A DNA stretch of 64,000 nt from an uncultured Campylobacterota bacterium (GTDB lineage Bacteria; Campylobacterota; Campylobacteria; Campylobacterales; Sulfurovaceae): NCBI GenBank assembly GCA_937141405.1, contig CAKZQQ010000008.1:1-64000 (forward strand), in the 5' to 3' direction. Of this stretch, positions 28,399 to 36,561 are shown piece after piece (within the stretch, counting starts at the first letter, position 1; every line of letters starts with the position of its first letter). The notes beneath the pieces were generated by a model, which saw nothing but the letters and a program-made list of their open reading frames with translations, did no database searches and was not told the origin of the DNA. The position numbers and the translations under genes are program-made.

Positions 28399-29283
28399 AT
28401 GCAACATCTCATAGAAACAGATGATTTTGAGCTTAAAGAGATACTCTCAATCTTAGATGATGCAAAGAGATTCAAAAAAGAGCGGGTTAATCCCGTAGCA
28501 CTCCTTAGAGATAAACTTCTCTTTACTCTTTTTTTTGAAAACTCCACAAGAACACGAAGCTCTTTTGAGGTGGCTGCTAAAAAATTGGGCGCTGCTGTTG
28601 TCCATTTGGATCCTACGAGAAGCTCAACAAATAAAGGCGAAAGTATAGAAGATACCTTTGCCAACTTAGGAGCAATGGATCCTGACGGGATCATTATCCG
28701 CCATGAAGATAATGATATCGCTAGAAAGCTTGCCGATATGAACCTTGCTTCTGTCATCAACGCAGGTGCAGGCAACAGAGCACACCCAACCCAAGCACTC
28801 CTTGATCTCTTTACGCTTAAAGAGCATTTTGGAGAATTAGAAGGCAAAAAAGTAGCTATTATAGGTGATATAGCTAACTCCCGCGTGGCGAGCTCACTTC
28901 TTTTGCTGCTGCCTCGATTTGGAGTTGAACTTAAACTAGTAGCTCCTAAACCTTTTATGCCGCAGGAAGCTTCATGTGAAAAATATGAAAACATAGCTGA
29001 TATTATCGACGATATCGATGCAATCATATCACTAAGAGCACAGCTAGAACGACACAAAAAACCTATCTTTGATGACTATAGCACCTATGCGTCCCACTAC
29101 TGCATCACCGAGGAGATATTGGACAACAGAGATATCATAGTGATGCACCCGGGACCCGTGATGAGAAACATCGATATCTCCGATGAAGTGCTAAGTGATA
29201 GTAGATGCAAAGTGCTCACGCAAGTCAATAACGGTGTTTACGTCAGGATGGCTGTACTTAAAAAGCTTCTCATAGACTCATAA
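28399..29283 (+). CDS. pyrB: aspartate carbamoyltransferase catalytic chain
   Basis: 294 residues. Motifs ENSTRTRSSFE (carbamoyl phosphate), HPTQALLD and HPGPVMRN are all present, and the ornithine-type HCLP is absent, which separates it from argF. It starts pyrimidine synthesis. pabB begins on its last base, so translation is coupled. No pyrI regulatory chain is present. Confidence 0.96.
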   Translation: MQHLIETDDFELKEILSILDDAKRFKKERVNPVALLRDKLLFTLFFENSTRTRSSFEVAAKKLGAAVVHLDPTRSSTNKGESIEDTFANLGAMDPDGIIIRHEDNDIARKLADMNLASVINAGAGNRAHPTQALLDLFTLKEHFGELEGKKVAIIGDIANSRVASSLLLLLPRFGVELKLVAPKPFMPQEASCEKYENIADIIDDIDAIISLRAQLERHKKPIFDDYSTYASHYCITEEILDNRDIIVMHPGPVMRNIDISDEVLSDSRCKVLTQVNNGVYVRMAVLKKLLIDS

Positions 29284-30251
29284 TGCTCTATAATCACAAA
29301 GAGGGTATCGCGGAACTCAACCGATTGGGCGCTGAGCGAATACCTTTTTTATTTATCCTCTCTTTTGATAAAAAGCAGATATTCATCTCACCGCTAGATG
29401 AGCTTGATGATGATATATTTTACAAAGTGGACACAATACGCAATTTTGATCCTGAGCCACTTACAAAAAAGTATGACTTTAAAACATACCCTATACCATA
29501 TTTACGCTACAAAAAAAGCTTTGAAGCTATCTTAGAAGAGATACGATCAGGCAACACCTACTTGCTCAATCTCACTTTTCAAACTCCAATCGAAACTGAC
29601 CTCAACCTCTATGAGATATTTGCGGGCGCAAAAGCAAAATATAAACTCTATTTTAAAAATCAATTTATCTGCTACTCGCCTGAAAAATTTATCGAGATAG
29701 AAGATGAGACTATCTCGACCTATCCGATGAAAGGTACAATCGATGCCTCCTTAAAAGATGCACAAAAAAAGATGCTCGAAGATAAAAAAGAGCTTGCTGA
29801 ACATACGATGATTGTTGATCTGATGCGCAACGATCTTGGTATCATCGCAAACGATATACAAGTCAAACGTTTTCGCTATATTGATACCATCACGGCAGGT
29901 GAAAAAAAGTTGCTTCAAGTCAGCTCCCATATCGAAGGTCATCTTGAGCTTAATTGGCAAGAGAGGATAGGTGAAATCCTTGATAAACTCACTCCCGCAG
30001 GCTCCATTAGCGGCACACCAAAAAGAAGCACTCTAAATATCATAGAAAAAACAGAAGATTATGAAAGAGGTTTTTATACGGGTGTGTTTGGCATTTTTGA
30101 GGGTAGCTCCTTGCACTCAGGAGTGATGATTCGGTTTATTGAAAAGATAGGCGATACACTCACCTATAAAAGCGGGGGTGGTATCACAGTAGATAGTGAC
30201 ATCAAAAGCGAATATGAAGAGCTTAATCAGAAGATATATCTCCCTTTTTAG
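29283..30251 (+). CDS. pabB: aminodeoxychorismate synthase component I
   Basis: 322 residues, chorismate-binding domain only, without the N-terminal lobe of longer homologues. The catalytic lysine is present in YPMKGTID (anthranilate synthases have PIAGT), and PAGSISGTPK and VFGIFEG match the family. It makes 4-amino-4-deoxychorismate for folate. It overlaps pyrB at the start and the convergent lipoprotein gene by 4 bases at the end. Confidence 0.88.
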   Translation: MLYNHKEGIAELNRLGAERIPFLFILSFDKKQIFISPLDELDDDIFYKVDTIRNFDPEPLTKKYDFKTYPIPYLRYKKSFEAILEEIRSGNTYLLNLTFQTPIETDLNLYEIFAGAKAKYKLYFKNQFICYSPEKFIEIEDETISTYPMKGTIDASLKDAQKKMLEDKKELAEHTMIVDLMRNDLGIIANDIQVKRFRYIDTITAGEKKLLQVSSHIEGHLELNWQERIGEILDKLTPAGSISGTPKRSTLNIIEKTEDYERGFYTGVFGIFEGSSLHSGVMIRFIEKIGDTLTYKSGGGITVDSDIKSEYEELNQKIYLPF

Positions 30252-30775
30252 TCACTATAAACACATCTAGCATTACTAAAACTTATCGACCACTTATACT
30301 TTCTATCATCGCTAACTTTTATGATATAAGGCTCGCCGCTTTTTCTCCATAGATCAACCAAAAGTGTGTCTTGAAATTTTGTGTCTTTTGATGCAATTAT
30401 CACTGCGTTATGCTCATTGAGTTTATCTATATTGGCGACTACCGGCAAAAGTGTGAGCGGTGCAACTTTTGGCTTTAGCTTCAAAAGAAGTGCATCTCTA
30501 TACTCCCAACAGAGCCCTTTCTCTTTGAGCCCAATATTGACTAAGAAATTATTGAACCAAGGAAGCGGCAAGGGGTCAAACTCCTCTTTTATCTCTTGTG
30601 ATACAGTTAAAATATTTTGAGAAATCAATTGTGCCCGTTTGGTATCGAGTTTTTTATCAAGGGTTTGAAGTTGAATCGCTAAAGAATCAGAACTGATAGC
30701 AGGTTGATTGCCACACGCACTCAATAGAAGTGCTAAAAGAAAAAAGAGAGTAAACCTAATGGATACTTTGAGCAA
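30248..30775 (-). CDS. predicted lipoprotein, unknown function
   Basis: 175 residues from a TTG start inside the preceding gene (20-base overlap). The signal peptide ends in the lipobox LLSAC, so Cys21 should be lipidated. The mature part is helical, has GLCWEYRDALLLKLKP near the middle and two further Cys. Its neighbours upstream are the small genes at 30756 and 31130, with which it seems co-expressed. No family recognised. Confidence 0.75.
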   Translation of the reverse strand: MLKVSIRFTLFFLLALLLSACGNQPAISSDSLAIQLQTLDKKLDTKRAQLISQNILTVSQEIKEEFDPLPLPWFNNFLVNIGLKEKGLCWEYRDALLLKLKPKVAPLTLLPVVANIDKLNEHNAVIIASKDTKFQDTLLVDLWRKSGEPYIIKVSDDRKYKWSISFSNARCVYSD

Positions 30776-31130
30776 AAATCACTCCATCGATACCTATTTT
30801 TGCTATAACTTCGAGTTCGCTCTCATCTTCTATCATGGTGATTACTTTTGCACTCCAAAGATACTCATTGGCGATTGCTTGTATCTCTTTTGCAACATCT
30901 TGAGCACAAAACAGATAAGAAGCGCCAAGCGCACTTGCTATAAGTGCCTCTTTGATGCTCTTTACTTCAAGTGCACAATCAACATTTTGCTCTTTGCAAT
31001 AAGTTACGATATCCAAAGAGTTCAAGTCCAATAAAATAATAGTGCTTGAAGGGGTGCTCGCTATCTCTTGTTGAGTGCTTACCTTACACCAAGGTCTGCT
31101 TGGGATAAGATCATATCCAAATATCAGCAT
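30756..31130 (-). CDS. small cytoplasmic protein of unknown function
   Basis: 124 residues from ATG 31130, chosen because GGAGG lies 5 bases upstream; a longer reading frame adds 5 residues without support. Sequence MLIFGYDLIPSRPW is followed by a Rossmann-like alternation (TIILLDLNSLDIV, VITMIEDE, GIDGVIF). It looks like a small alpha/beta fold, possibly a degenerate TIM-barrel or receiver-like domain. Its start codon overlaps the stop of the upstream PP0621-like gene by one base. Confidence 0.65.
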   Translation of the reverse strand: MLIFGYDLIPSRPWCKVSTQQEIASTPSSTIILLDLNSLDIVTYCKEQNVDCALEVKSIKEALIASALGASYLFCAQDVAKEIQAIANEYLWSAKVITMIEDESELEVIAKIGIDGVIFAQSIH

Positions 31131-31333
31131 CACTTCCTCCTGCAATCACTACAATAGACTTTATCATCTAACACTTTTGTTTCATCTTCGCTTACAAATG
31201 CCCCACACTCGTCACACTGAACCATCGTCTTTGAATCATCTTTTGATCTTGGCAATGTAAATTTACCGCCAAACATTTTATACAGAGCAAATCCAATGAT
31301 TAAAAAAAGTATAATTTTAAGCAACATCAACAC
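31130..31333 (-). CDS. PP0621-like small membrane protein with zinc ribbon
   Basis: 67 residues. An N-terminal membrane helix (about 3-20) is followed by a basic linker and the pair CDECGAF...YCSDC, a treble-clef or rubredoxin-like zinc ribbon at the C-terminus. Proteins of this form (PP0621 family) are common next to housekeeping genes and of unknown role. It overlaps rsmG by 17 bases, showing co-translation. Confidence 0.75.
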   Translation of the reverse strand: MLMLLKIILFLIIGFALYKMFGGKFTLPRSKDDSKTMVQCDECGAFVSEDETKVLDDKVYCSDCRRK

Positions 31334-31916
31334 TCTTTATGTACAGATAGTTTCTTCTGTTTTTTTGTAATATATCATAAGATAGCTGATAGCTTGATAT
31401 CCCCTCAAGCTCATCAAAAACCCTGCTGCCTTTGTAGAGCAGATACTGTGTCTTTGCTCCTCGCACATCTTTTGTGAGTGAGAGCATCATGCCGACATCA
31501 CTCACTGCTCTTGAGGTTATGAGATCAAACTGCTCTTTGAGCTCCTCTACTCTTTTTTGCTCAAAAGTGACATTATTCATCCCCAAATCCAAAGCAACAA
31601 AACGCATAAATCCGACTCTTTTTTTGATAGGCTCACAGAGTGTAAAGTGCGAATCTTTGAGAGCAATAGCCAGCACAAGACCCGGGAAACCCGAACCTGT
31701 GCCGACATCTAAGATGTTTTTTGGAAAGTCTATCTTTGTTATTGGGTAGAGTGAATCAAGGATATACTCATAGACACCTACTCTATCTTTTGCGCCTGTG
31801 AGGTTATGAACTTTATTCCATTCAAGGAGGATATCTGCAAATCGCTCAAGTGCTTGAATGCTCGCTTTTTGAAGCTGCAGCCCCTCATCTTCTAAGATGC
31901 TTTTTAGATCCGGCAT
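31317..31916 (-). CDS. rsmG: 16S rRNA (guanine527-N7)-methyltransferase
   Basis: 199 residues. The SAM-binding motif is DVGTGSGFPGLVLAI near residues 67-81, with HNLTGAKD before it and ITSRAVSDV as the catalytic-loop region. It methylates G527 of 16S rRNA. It lies 4 bases downstream of ribA on the same strand, so they are transcribed together. Confidence 0.94.
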   Translation of the reverse strand: MPDLKSILEDEGLQLQKASIQALERFADILLEWNKVHNLTGAKDRVGVYEYILDSLYPITKIDFPKNILDVGTGSGFPGLVLAIALKDSHFTLCEPIKKRVGFMRFVALDLGMNNVTFEQKRVEELKEQFDLITSRAVSDVGMMLSLTKDVRGAKTQYLLYKGSRVFDELEGISSYQLSYDILQKNRRNYLYIKSVDVA

Positions 31917-31920
31917 CGCT

Positions 31921-32490
31921 TTAGAGCAGATGCCCCATCTGCTCTTTTTTTACCTTCAAATACCCCTCATTTTGTTCTGTAGGATTGGTAATAAGAGGCA
32001 CTCTCTCGACAATCTTCGCACTCTTTAAACTACTTATTTTTGAAGGGTTATTGGTAATCAGTTTGATCTCTTTGATGCCAAAATACTCCAAGATAAAATC
32101 AACAACATCATAGGTACGCTCATCAGCCTTGAAGCCAAGCTTCAAGTTTGCCTCTACGGTATTGAGTCCTTGATCTTGTAGGGCATAGGCATTGACTTTG
32201 TTGAAGAGTCCTATGTTTCTGCCTTCTTGACGATGATAGATGACCATACCACCCTCTTTGTGGATGAGTTTCATGGCTGCGTCAAGCTGTGCACCACAAT
32301 CACATTTACTTGACCCAAGAACATCACCTGTTAAGCACTCGGAGTGCACTCTTACAAGCGGTGTTTCAGGCATAGATTCTGTATATATAGCTAGATGTTC
32401 TTGTTCTCCCTCCTTGAATGACCGGATGATAAAATCACCGTGTCTTGTGGGGAGTTTTGCTTTTTCTGATACTTTAATCTCATTTTTCAT
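31921..32490 (-). CDS. ribA: GTP cyclohydrolase II
   Basis: 189 residues, the RibA domain alone. The zinc site is HSECLTGDVLGSSKCDCG, and YHRQEGRNIGL and TNNPSKI are family hallmarks. First step of riboflavin synthesis from GTP. The -10 box is only 7 bases before the ATG and no Shine-Dalgarno is visible at normal spacing, so the mRNA may be leaderless. Its promoter and first codons are duplicated at 33905-34040. Confidence 0.96.
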   Translation of the reverse strand: MKNEIKVSEKAKLPTRHGDFIIRSFKEGEQEHLAIYTESMPETPLVRVHSECLTGDVLGSSKCDCGAQLDAAMKLIHKEGGMVIYHRQEGRNIGLFNKVNAYALQDQGLNTVEANLKLGFKADERTYDVVDFILEYFGIKEIKLITNNPSKISSLKSAKIVERVPLITNPTEQNEGYLKVKKEQMGHLL

Positions 32491-32548
32491 AATCGGGATT
32501 ATACCTTAAATGTCATAAATCTAGAAGTTTTTTAGGAGAATTTTTATC
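32412..32548. repeat. ribA 5'-end/promoter direct repeat, copy 1
   Basis: This segment holds about the first 26 codons of ribA, its start codon (32488-32490) and about 58 bases of upstream DNA. The same sequence recurs in the same orientation at 33905-34040 with only two or three base changes in the well-conserved part and one T-run indel. This is the functional copy, attached to intact ribA. Confidence 0.9.
32498..32503 (-). promoter_or_regulatory. -10 box of ribA
   Basis: Read on the minus strand, GGTATAAT is followed by CCCGATT and then ATG. Transcription would start at or within one or two bases of the start codon, implying a leaderless transcript. An identical box exists in the duplicated copy at 33991-33996. 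Confidence 0.6.
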
Positions 32549-32600
32549 TCTTTTTCAACTAATGCTTTATGAAGCAGGTATCGGACGATAAAATGAAGAT

Positions 32601-33233
32601 TTAAATAAAATTTATCTTGGCCTTTATCTCATCATCTATTTTCAGATCATCTGTAGTCAATTTCGTACCATAAGAGAAGTTAGCTTTTTTTGTTCCCATC
32701 ATTTGCCACGATCCAACACCATTACTGTTTGCACTGCTTACGCTATAATGAGAACCAACGATACCGAGTGCCTGCATCAACTCATCTGTAAATTCAATAG
32801 TAGCTTCATATCCTACCGTTTGTATATGCCCATTGGTTTCAAAATCCTCTTTTTGGCATTGTCCATCTTTTGAAACATACATGGCGATATTTTCAGGAAT
32901 CTGCTCTAGGTTTTCTGCGCCCAATGTAATCGTACAACTATCATTTATGCAACTATATCCGGATGATAAACCATCGGGTGCAACTACGGATTTGAAGAAC
33001 ATATCATCTTCACTTCCTGCCGGCTTACATAGATTAATCCCTTCATATTGAAGACCTTTTTTCTCTTTCAGCGGAACCGTAATGCTCACATGTCCATCTT
33101 GTATTTCTATCTTTTGATTTATAGACTGCTCAGTTTGCCCAAAAAATGATTCATCCGCCATTGCCGTACCATATTGAAATCCTCCAACGACACCTACGGC
33201 TATCGGTATAACTATTATTTTTAAAAGTCTCAT
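32601..33233 (-). CDS. exported protein of unknown function
   Basis: 210 residues with an N-terminal hydrophobic signal or anchor (LLKIIVIPIAVGVVGGF, cleavage likely near MADE). The mature part has two close cysteine pairs (GYSCINDSCTI and DGQCQKEDF), many Ser/Thr/Gly, and reads like a beta-rich periplasmic or surface domain. No relative recognised. It lies between the two ribA direct repeats together with the next gene, on the opposite strand, an unusual placement for orphan genes. Confidence 0.65.
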   Translation of the reverse strand: MRLLKIIVIPIAVGVVGGFQYGTAMADESFFGQTEQSINQKIEIQDGHVSITVPLKEKKGLQYEGINLCKPAGSEDDMFFKSVVAPDGLSSGYSCINDSCTITLGAENLEQIPENIAMYVSKDGQCQKEDFETNGHIQTVGYEATIEFTDELMQALGIVGSHYSVSSANSNGVGSWQMMGTKKANFSYGTKLTTDDLKIDDEIKAKINFI

Positions 33234-33364
33234 CTCTTTTCCCTATTGGGTGTTTATGTGTTTAGAGTATTTTATCTAAAAAAATATTATACAATCAATA
33301 AAAAATATTTTGCTAGACATCAAAGTTTTCTTGGCTACAATGATAAATAAAATAAAGGTTACCA

Positions 33365-33790
33365 ATGTATCGTTTTCTTTTTAACATGACTGCTTCTGTC
33401 GTAGTTTTTTTTAGTTTTTTAGCTTGCTCCAACTCGGAAAACAATTCTTATGTGGATGCTGAGGAAACAAGGTCTGGGCAAAGTCTTTTTGACTTGTCGT
33501 GCTCTAGTTCTACATCATGCACCCAAACCGCTAACACATATCTAGTTCAAGTTGATGGTTTATATATTGAACCGAATCAAGAATTTATCGATAAATGCCT
33601 CACAGATAGAGCCATCAATGCTCCAATAAGTATCTATTGCAAACAGATGATTTTACCAGGAGATAGTGAAAGCTTTAACGCCTCTGCCGAAGTGATTGAA
33701 CATCTAAAAAAGAATGGACTTAATCCAACGGATGATGATGTAAGTAGAAGAATCAAAATAGCAGAAGATAAAATTTATAACAATCAATAG
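33365..33790 (+). CDS. predicted lipoprotein, unknown function
   Basis: 141 residues. The signal peptide ends at FSFLACSN, a fair lipobox with Cys21. Mature part: SLFDLSCSSSTSCTQTAN (a close Cys pair that may form a disulfide), then helices to the end. Divergently transcribed from 32601-33233 with a 131-base shared promoter region. Both lie within the segment bounded by ribA repeats, so they may have arrived together. Function unknown. Confidence 0.65.
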   Translation: MYRFLFNMTASVVVFFSFLACSNSENNSYVDAEETRSGQSLFDLSCSSSTSCTQTANTYLVQVDGLYIEPNQEFIDKCLTDRAINAPISIYCKQMILPGDSESFNASAEVIEHLKKNGLNPTDDDVSRRIKIAEDKIYNNQ

Positions 33791-33815
33791 TCATAGTTAT
33801 GCCTTATAAGCCTAG

Positions 33816-33899
33816 TTATTTCTCCTTTATCGGGGAAAAGATAGGTGTATCCAAAAAATCTTTGGATCTAAAGTTACGAACTATTGTCTACGCTTCTTC
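33816..33899 (-). pseudogene. 3'-end remnant of a TupA-like substrate-binding protein gene
   Basis: The minus strand encodes TIVRNFRSKDFLDTPIFSP then IKEK and a stop. This lines up without gaps to the C-terminus of the intact protein encoded at 39865-40677 (TMIRSFRLKGFSDTPVFFP). An internal TAG stands where the intact gene has CAG. Nothing of the rest of the gene remains; upstream it is fused to a ribA fragment at a short shared GAAGAAG-type sequence. This is a dead fragment left by recombination. Confidence 0.85.
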
Positions 33900-33983
33900 T
33901 CGCCCTTTGAATGACTGGATGATAAAATCACCGTGTCTTGTAGGGAGTTTTGCTTTTTCTGATACTTTAATCTCATTTTTCAT
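33900..33983 (-). pseudogene. ribA 5' fragment
   Basis: The minus strand starts MKNEIKVSEKAKLPTRHGDF, identical to the start of ribA, continues IIQSFKGREEA and stops in the fused remnant. It has the ribA promoter with it, so a short useless transcript running antisense to the end of the lipoprotein gene at 33365-33790 is possible. Confidence 0.85.
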
Positions 33984-34040
33984 AATCGGGATTATACCTT
34001 AAATGTCATAAATCTAGAAGTTTTTTAGGAGAATTTTATC
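33905..34040. repeat. ribA 5'-end/promoter direct repeat, copy 2
   Basis: Nearly identical to 32412-32548, same orientation, about 1.49 kb apart. The high identity, including non-coding bases, points to a recent event. The two copies bracket the two orphan exported-protein genes. Confidence 0.9.
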
Positions 34041-34054
34041 TTTTATTTATTTTA

Positions 34055-35359
34055 TCAATAAATGCTCAATATCTTCAACTCCTCAAACTCTTTTTTCGCC
34101 TTAACTGCAAAAGCAAGCATATATAAAAAACTTGTTGTAATATGTGCGCCAATGATACCATATATCCCAAAATAGTAAGTCAAAATAACACCCGATACAA
34201 ACAAAATGGACAGTAAAATAAAGAGTGTTTTATTGATATAGTTTTCATATCCGCCATAAAGCAAGAATCTCATAGAGAGATTGCCTATTTCTAGCAATAT
34301 TTGAGAAAAGGCTAAAGCTATCAGCCCATAGTAAATAACTACATATCCTCCGTTTTCTCCGAAATGCGCAAGTATCGCTTTACCAAAGAAGATGAAAATC
34401 AAAAATAACAGAGCAAAAAGGATAAATACACTTTTATTTGCTTTATAGATCAAGCTTTGCAAAGCAGGAAAATTTACCTTATCTTTGATAAATTTACTAA
34501 TGTTGGGTGATAAAAATATGCCTGATGATTGAGAAATGAGACTAAATAGCCCAATCAAAATCACCACGAGCGAATAATGCCCTATGATATCTTCATCTTC
34601 ATGCACTATATCTAAAATGATTTTATCGATATATAAAAAAAGTAAAAATATCAAATTTGAGAGCATATACTTTATGGAGCTTTTCTTCCACTCTCTGTGC
34701 TCGTCAAACTGAGATAATTCTTTTGAAAAAAAGAGACTAAACGGCAAATCAATTCCGCTTTTTTGGCTATACAAGATGGCTGTAAAAACAGTCAATATAA
34801 AAAATACTGCCATATATACTACGACCAAAGCAAAATCATTCTCTTTGATAGATGCAAGACCAAATAGGAAGAAAAATGTCACGATCAGTAAAAGATATCT
34901 TAATACATTATCTATAAATGCCGAAATAAAAGTATAGTTATGGCTACGAAGATAGACGATAATCAAAGCATATATTGCCGCGATAGGTGTTGCTATGAGC
35001 ATCAAAAAAGAAGTATGAATAGCCTCTATGTTTCTAAATATCAAAACAAACAAAGAAGCAAAAATCAGAAAAACAATAAAAAGTAAAAGAATTTTTTTTA
35101 TAAAGTAGAAATTCCACCTTATAAAATCCATCGAACTATTCTCTTTCTCCAATAGAGGGATATATCTCATGGCGCTTATTTCTGTCCCTAAAAGTAAAAA
35201 AGTTGATACGATCATCAAAACATTGAGCCCGATACAAAAATCCCCATAAGCTGCGGGTGTTAGATTATGCGTTAAATAACGATGCAATAAAAGATTCAAT
35301 AGATATCCTACCGTTGAGACAAGTATGATGTAAAAGGCGGAATTTTTAATTATTTTCAT
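34055..35359 (-). CDS. Wzx/MATE-like flippase, last gene of the orphan biosynthetic operon
   Basis: 434 residues with 12 or more hydrophobic segments from the very N-terminus (IIKNSAFYIILVSTVGYLLNLL). The pattern, with polar residues in the first helix (YGDFCIGLNVLM, MRYIPLL), fits the oligosaccharide flippase group of the MOP superfamily. It overlaps the ATP-grasp gene by 4 bases. In this operon it is the only obvious transporter and would carry the product, or a lipid-linked form of it, across the inner membrane. A polysaccharide role is possible, but no glycosyltransferases are nearby. Confidence 0.75.
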   Translation of the reverse strand: MKIIKNSAFYIILVSTVGYLLNLLLHRYLTHNLTPAAYGDFCIGLNVLMIVSTFLLLGTEISAMRYIPLLEKENSSMDFIRWNFYFIKKILLLFIVFLIFASLFVLIFRNIEAIHTSFLMLIATPIAAIYALIIVYLRSHNYTFISAFIDNVLRYLLLIVTFFFLFGLASIKENDFALVVVYMAVFFILTVFTAILYSQKSGIDLPFSLFFSKELSQFDEHREWKKSSIKYMLSNLIFLLFLYIDKIILDIVHEDEDIIGHYSLVVILIGLFSLISQSSGIFLSPNISKFIKDKVNFPALQSLIYKANKSVFILFALLFLIFIFFGKAILAHFGENGGYVVIYYGLIALAFSQILLEIGNLSMRFLLYGGYENYINKTLFILLSILFVSGVILTYYFGIYGIIGAHITTSFLYMLAFAVKAKKEFEELKILSIY

Positions 35360-36561
35360 CTGATTGCAACCGGCATCATCGGACTAAGTCCGAAAGGATT
35401 ACTAAAGCCATATGTTCTAAAATTTAAAAATTCACCATTAAAAAATTCCACTCGAAGCTGCCCCTTGTATGGTTCAATTTGCTTTCCATTTTCGTCTTCA
35501 TAATATATACTTTCCGCTTCAAAATACTCTTGTGCGATATAAAAATCCGCCTCTTCTTTTATAATTTTTTCAATGATTTCGACAGAAGGCTTTATATAAA
35601 CTCCTTCGGTATGATAATTGTCTATGGGCTTGAGAACAAAATTTTTCGAATTTCCGAAAAAAGAGTACAACTCTTGTGCATTTGTAAAATTATTGACCAT
35701 AGCAGATTTTAATGTTATACTTTTTAGGGCAGCCTCATCATCTTTACTTAAACCATAGTCTAGATTATCTAAATTGGCAAGAGTATTTAAAAATCTTTTA
35801 TCACCAATCGTCCAGCACCAAGGATTTGGGAAAAAGTATTCCGGTATCTTTTCAAAAAGTGTTGTGTAATTTAAAAATTCATCTTTGTTATGTTCCCAAT
35901 TTCTTGGAATCACTATATTGAACACTCCATCATACTCTTCATTATCCCACATTGGTCTGTTGTTATCTGAAATGCCTGCATCTTTTGCATATACAACTTT
36001 GGCATTCAACCCATTTTTATTTAAAAAATTCTCTATATATCTATAGTGATCAAGATAGTGCTCACTTCGACCTAGATGATTAACACATAATGCTATTTTA
36101 TCACCATCAAATCTCTCTTTTAAAAAATCTGCCAATCTTCTCTCAAAGCCATCAGTAAAAATTTCAAGTTCAAAATTAAAACTTTTTGCAAAAAGTTTTA
36201 GGAAAAGTTCTATCAATCCAAAATGCCCCGGCATAAAGAAATTTAATTCTATCAATCGTATCTCGTCGCCATCTATATGAAAATCAGCACTTCCAAAAAA
36301 ATCAGATTTTTTAACTTCTATTTTAGGCAAAAACCAGCCTCTTTGATATACACTTTCTTGATACTTTTTAGAGCTTAGAAGATGCATGATTGAAGGCAAA
36401 ATAGCCTCTTTTATTTTTGTGGCATTTGTTTTTTTCAAAAAATATGGACCCGTAGAAAGCGCATAAAGCTTTCCTACCTCTTTTTTAAAATCATTTTGGT
36501 ATTGTCTATACCTCTGCGGCGTATATTTTTCATGGTAATATCTTTTATACTCTTGTATCAC
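35356..36561 (-). CDS. ATP-grasp-type ligase
   Basis: 401 residues from GTG 36561, with AAGGA 5 bases upstream. Segments EIRLIELNFFMPGHFG (compare 'E-N-P-G' loop), FFPNPWCWTIGDKRFLNTL ('NP...DK' loop) and NFVLKPIDNYHTEGVYI (ATP-binding 'LKP...G.GV') match circularly permuted ATP-grasp or glutathionylspermidine-synthase-like enzymes. The C-terminal GQLRVEFFNGEFLNFRTYG resembles the catalytic strands. Such enzymes join a carboxylate and an amine with ATP. It overlaps the AMP-ligase gene by 17 bases. Substrates unknown. Confidence 0.65.
   Translation of the reverse strand: MIQEYKRYYHEKYTPQRYRQYQNDFKKEVGKLYALSTGPYFLKKTNATKIKEAILPSIMHLLSSKKYQESVYQRGWFLPKIEVKKSDFFGSADFHIDGDEIRLIELNFFMPGHFGLIELFLKLFAKSFNFELEIFTDGFERRLADFLKERFDGDKIALCVNHLGRSEHYLDHYRYIENFLNKNGLNAKVVYAKDAGISDNNRPMWDNEEYDGVFNIVIPRNWEHNKDEFLNYTTLFEKIPEYFFPNPWCWTIGDKRFLNTLANLDNLDYGLSKDDEAALKSITLKSAMVNNFTNAQELYSFFGNSKNFVLKPIDNYHTEGVYIKPSVEIIEKIIKEEADFYIAQEYFEAESIYYEDENGKQIEPYKGQLRVEFFNGEFLNFRTYGFSNPFGLSPMMPVAIR

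Noticed and set aside
33799-34002. 67-codon plus-strand frame
   Set aside because: It is the reverse of two pseudogene fragments (ribA start and binding-protein tail) and has no start signal of its own.
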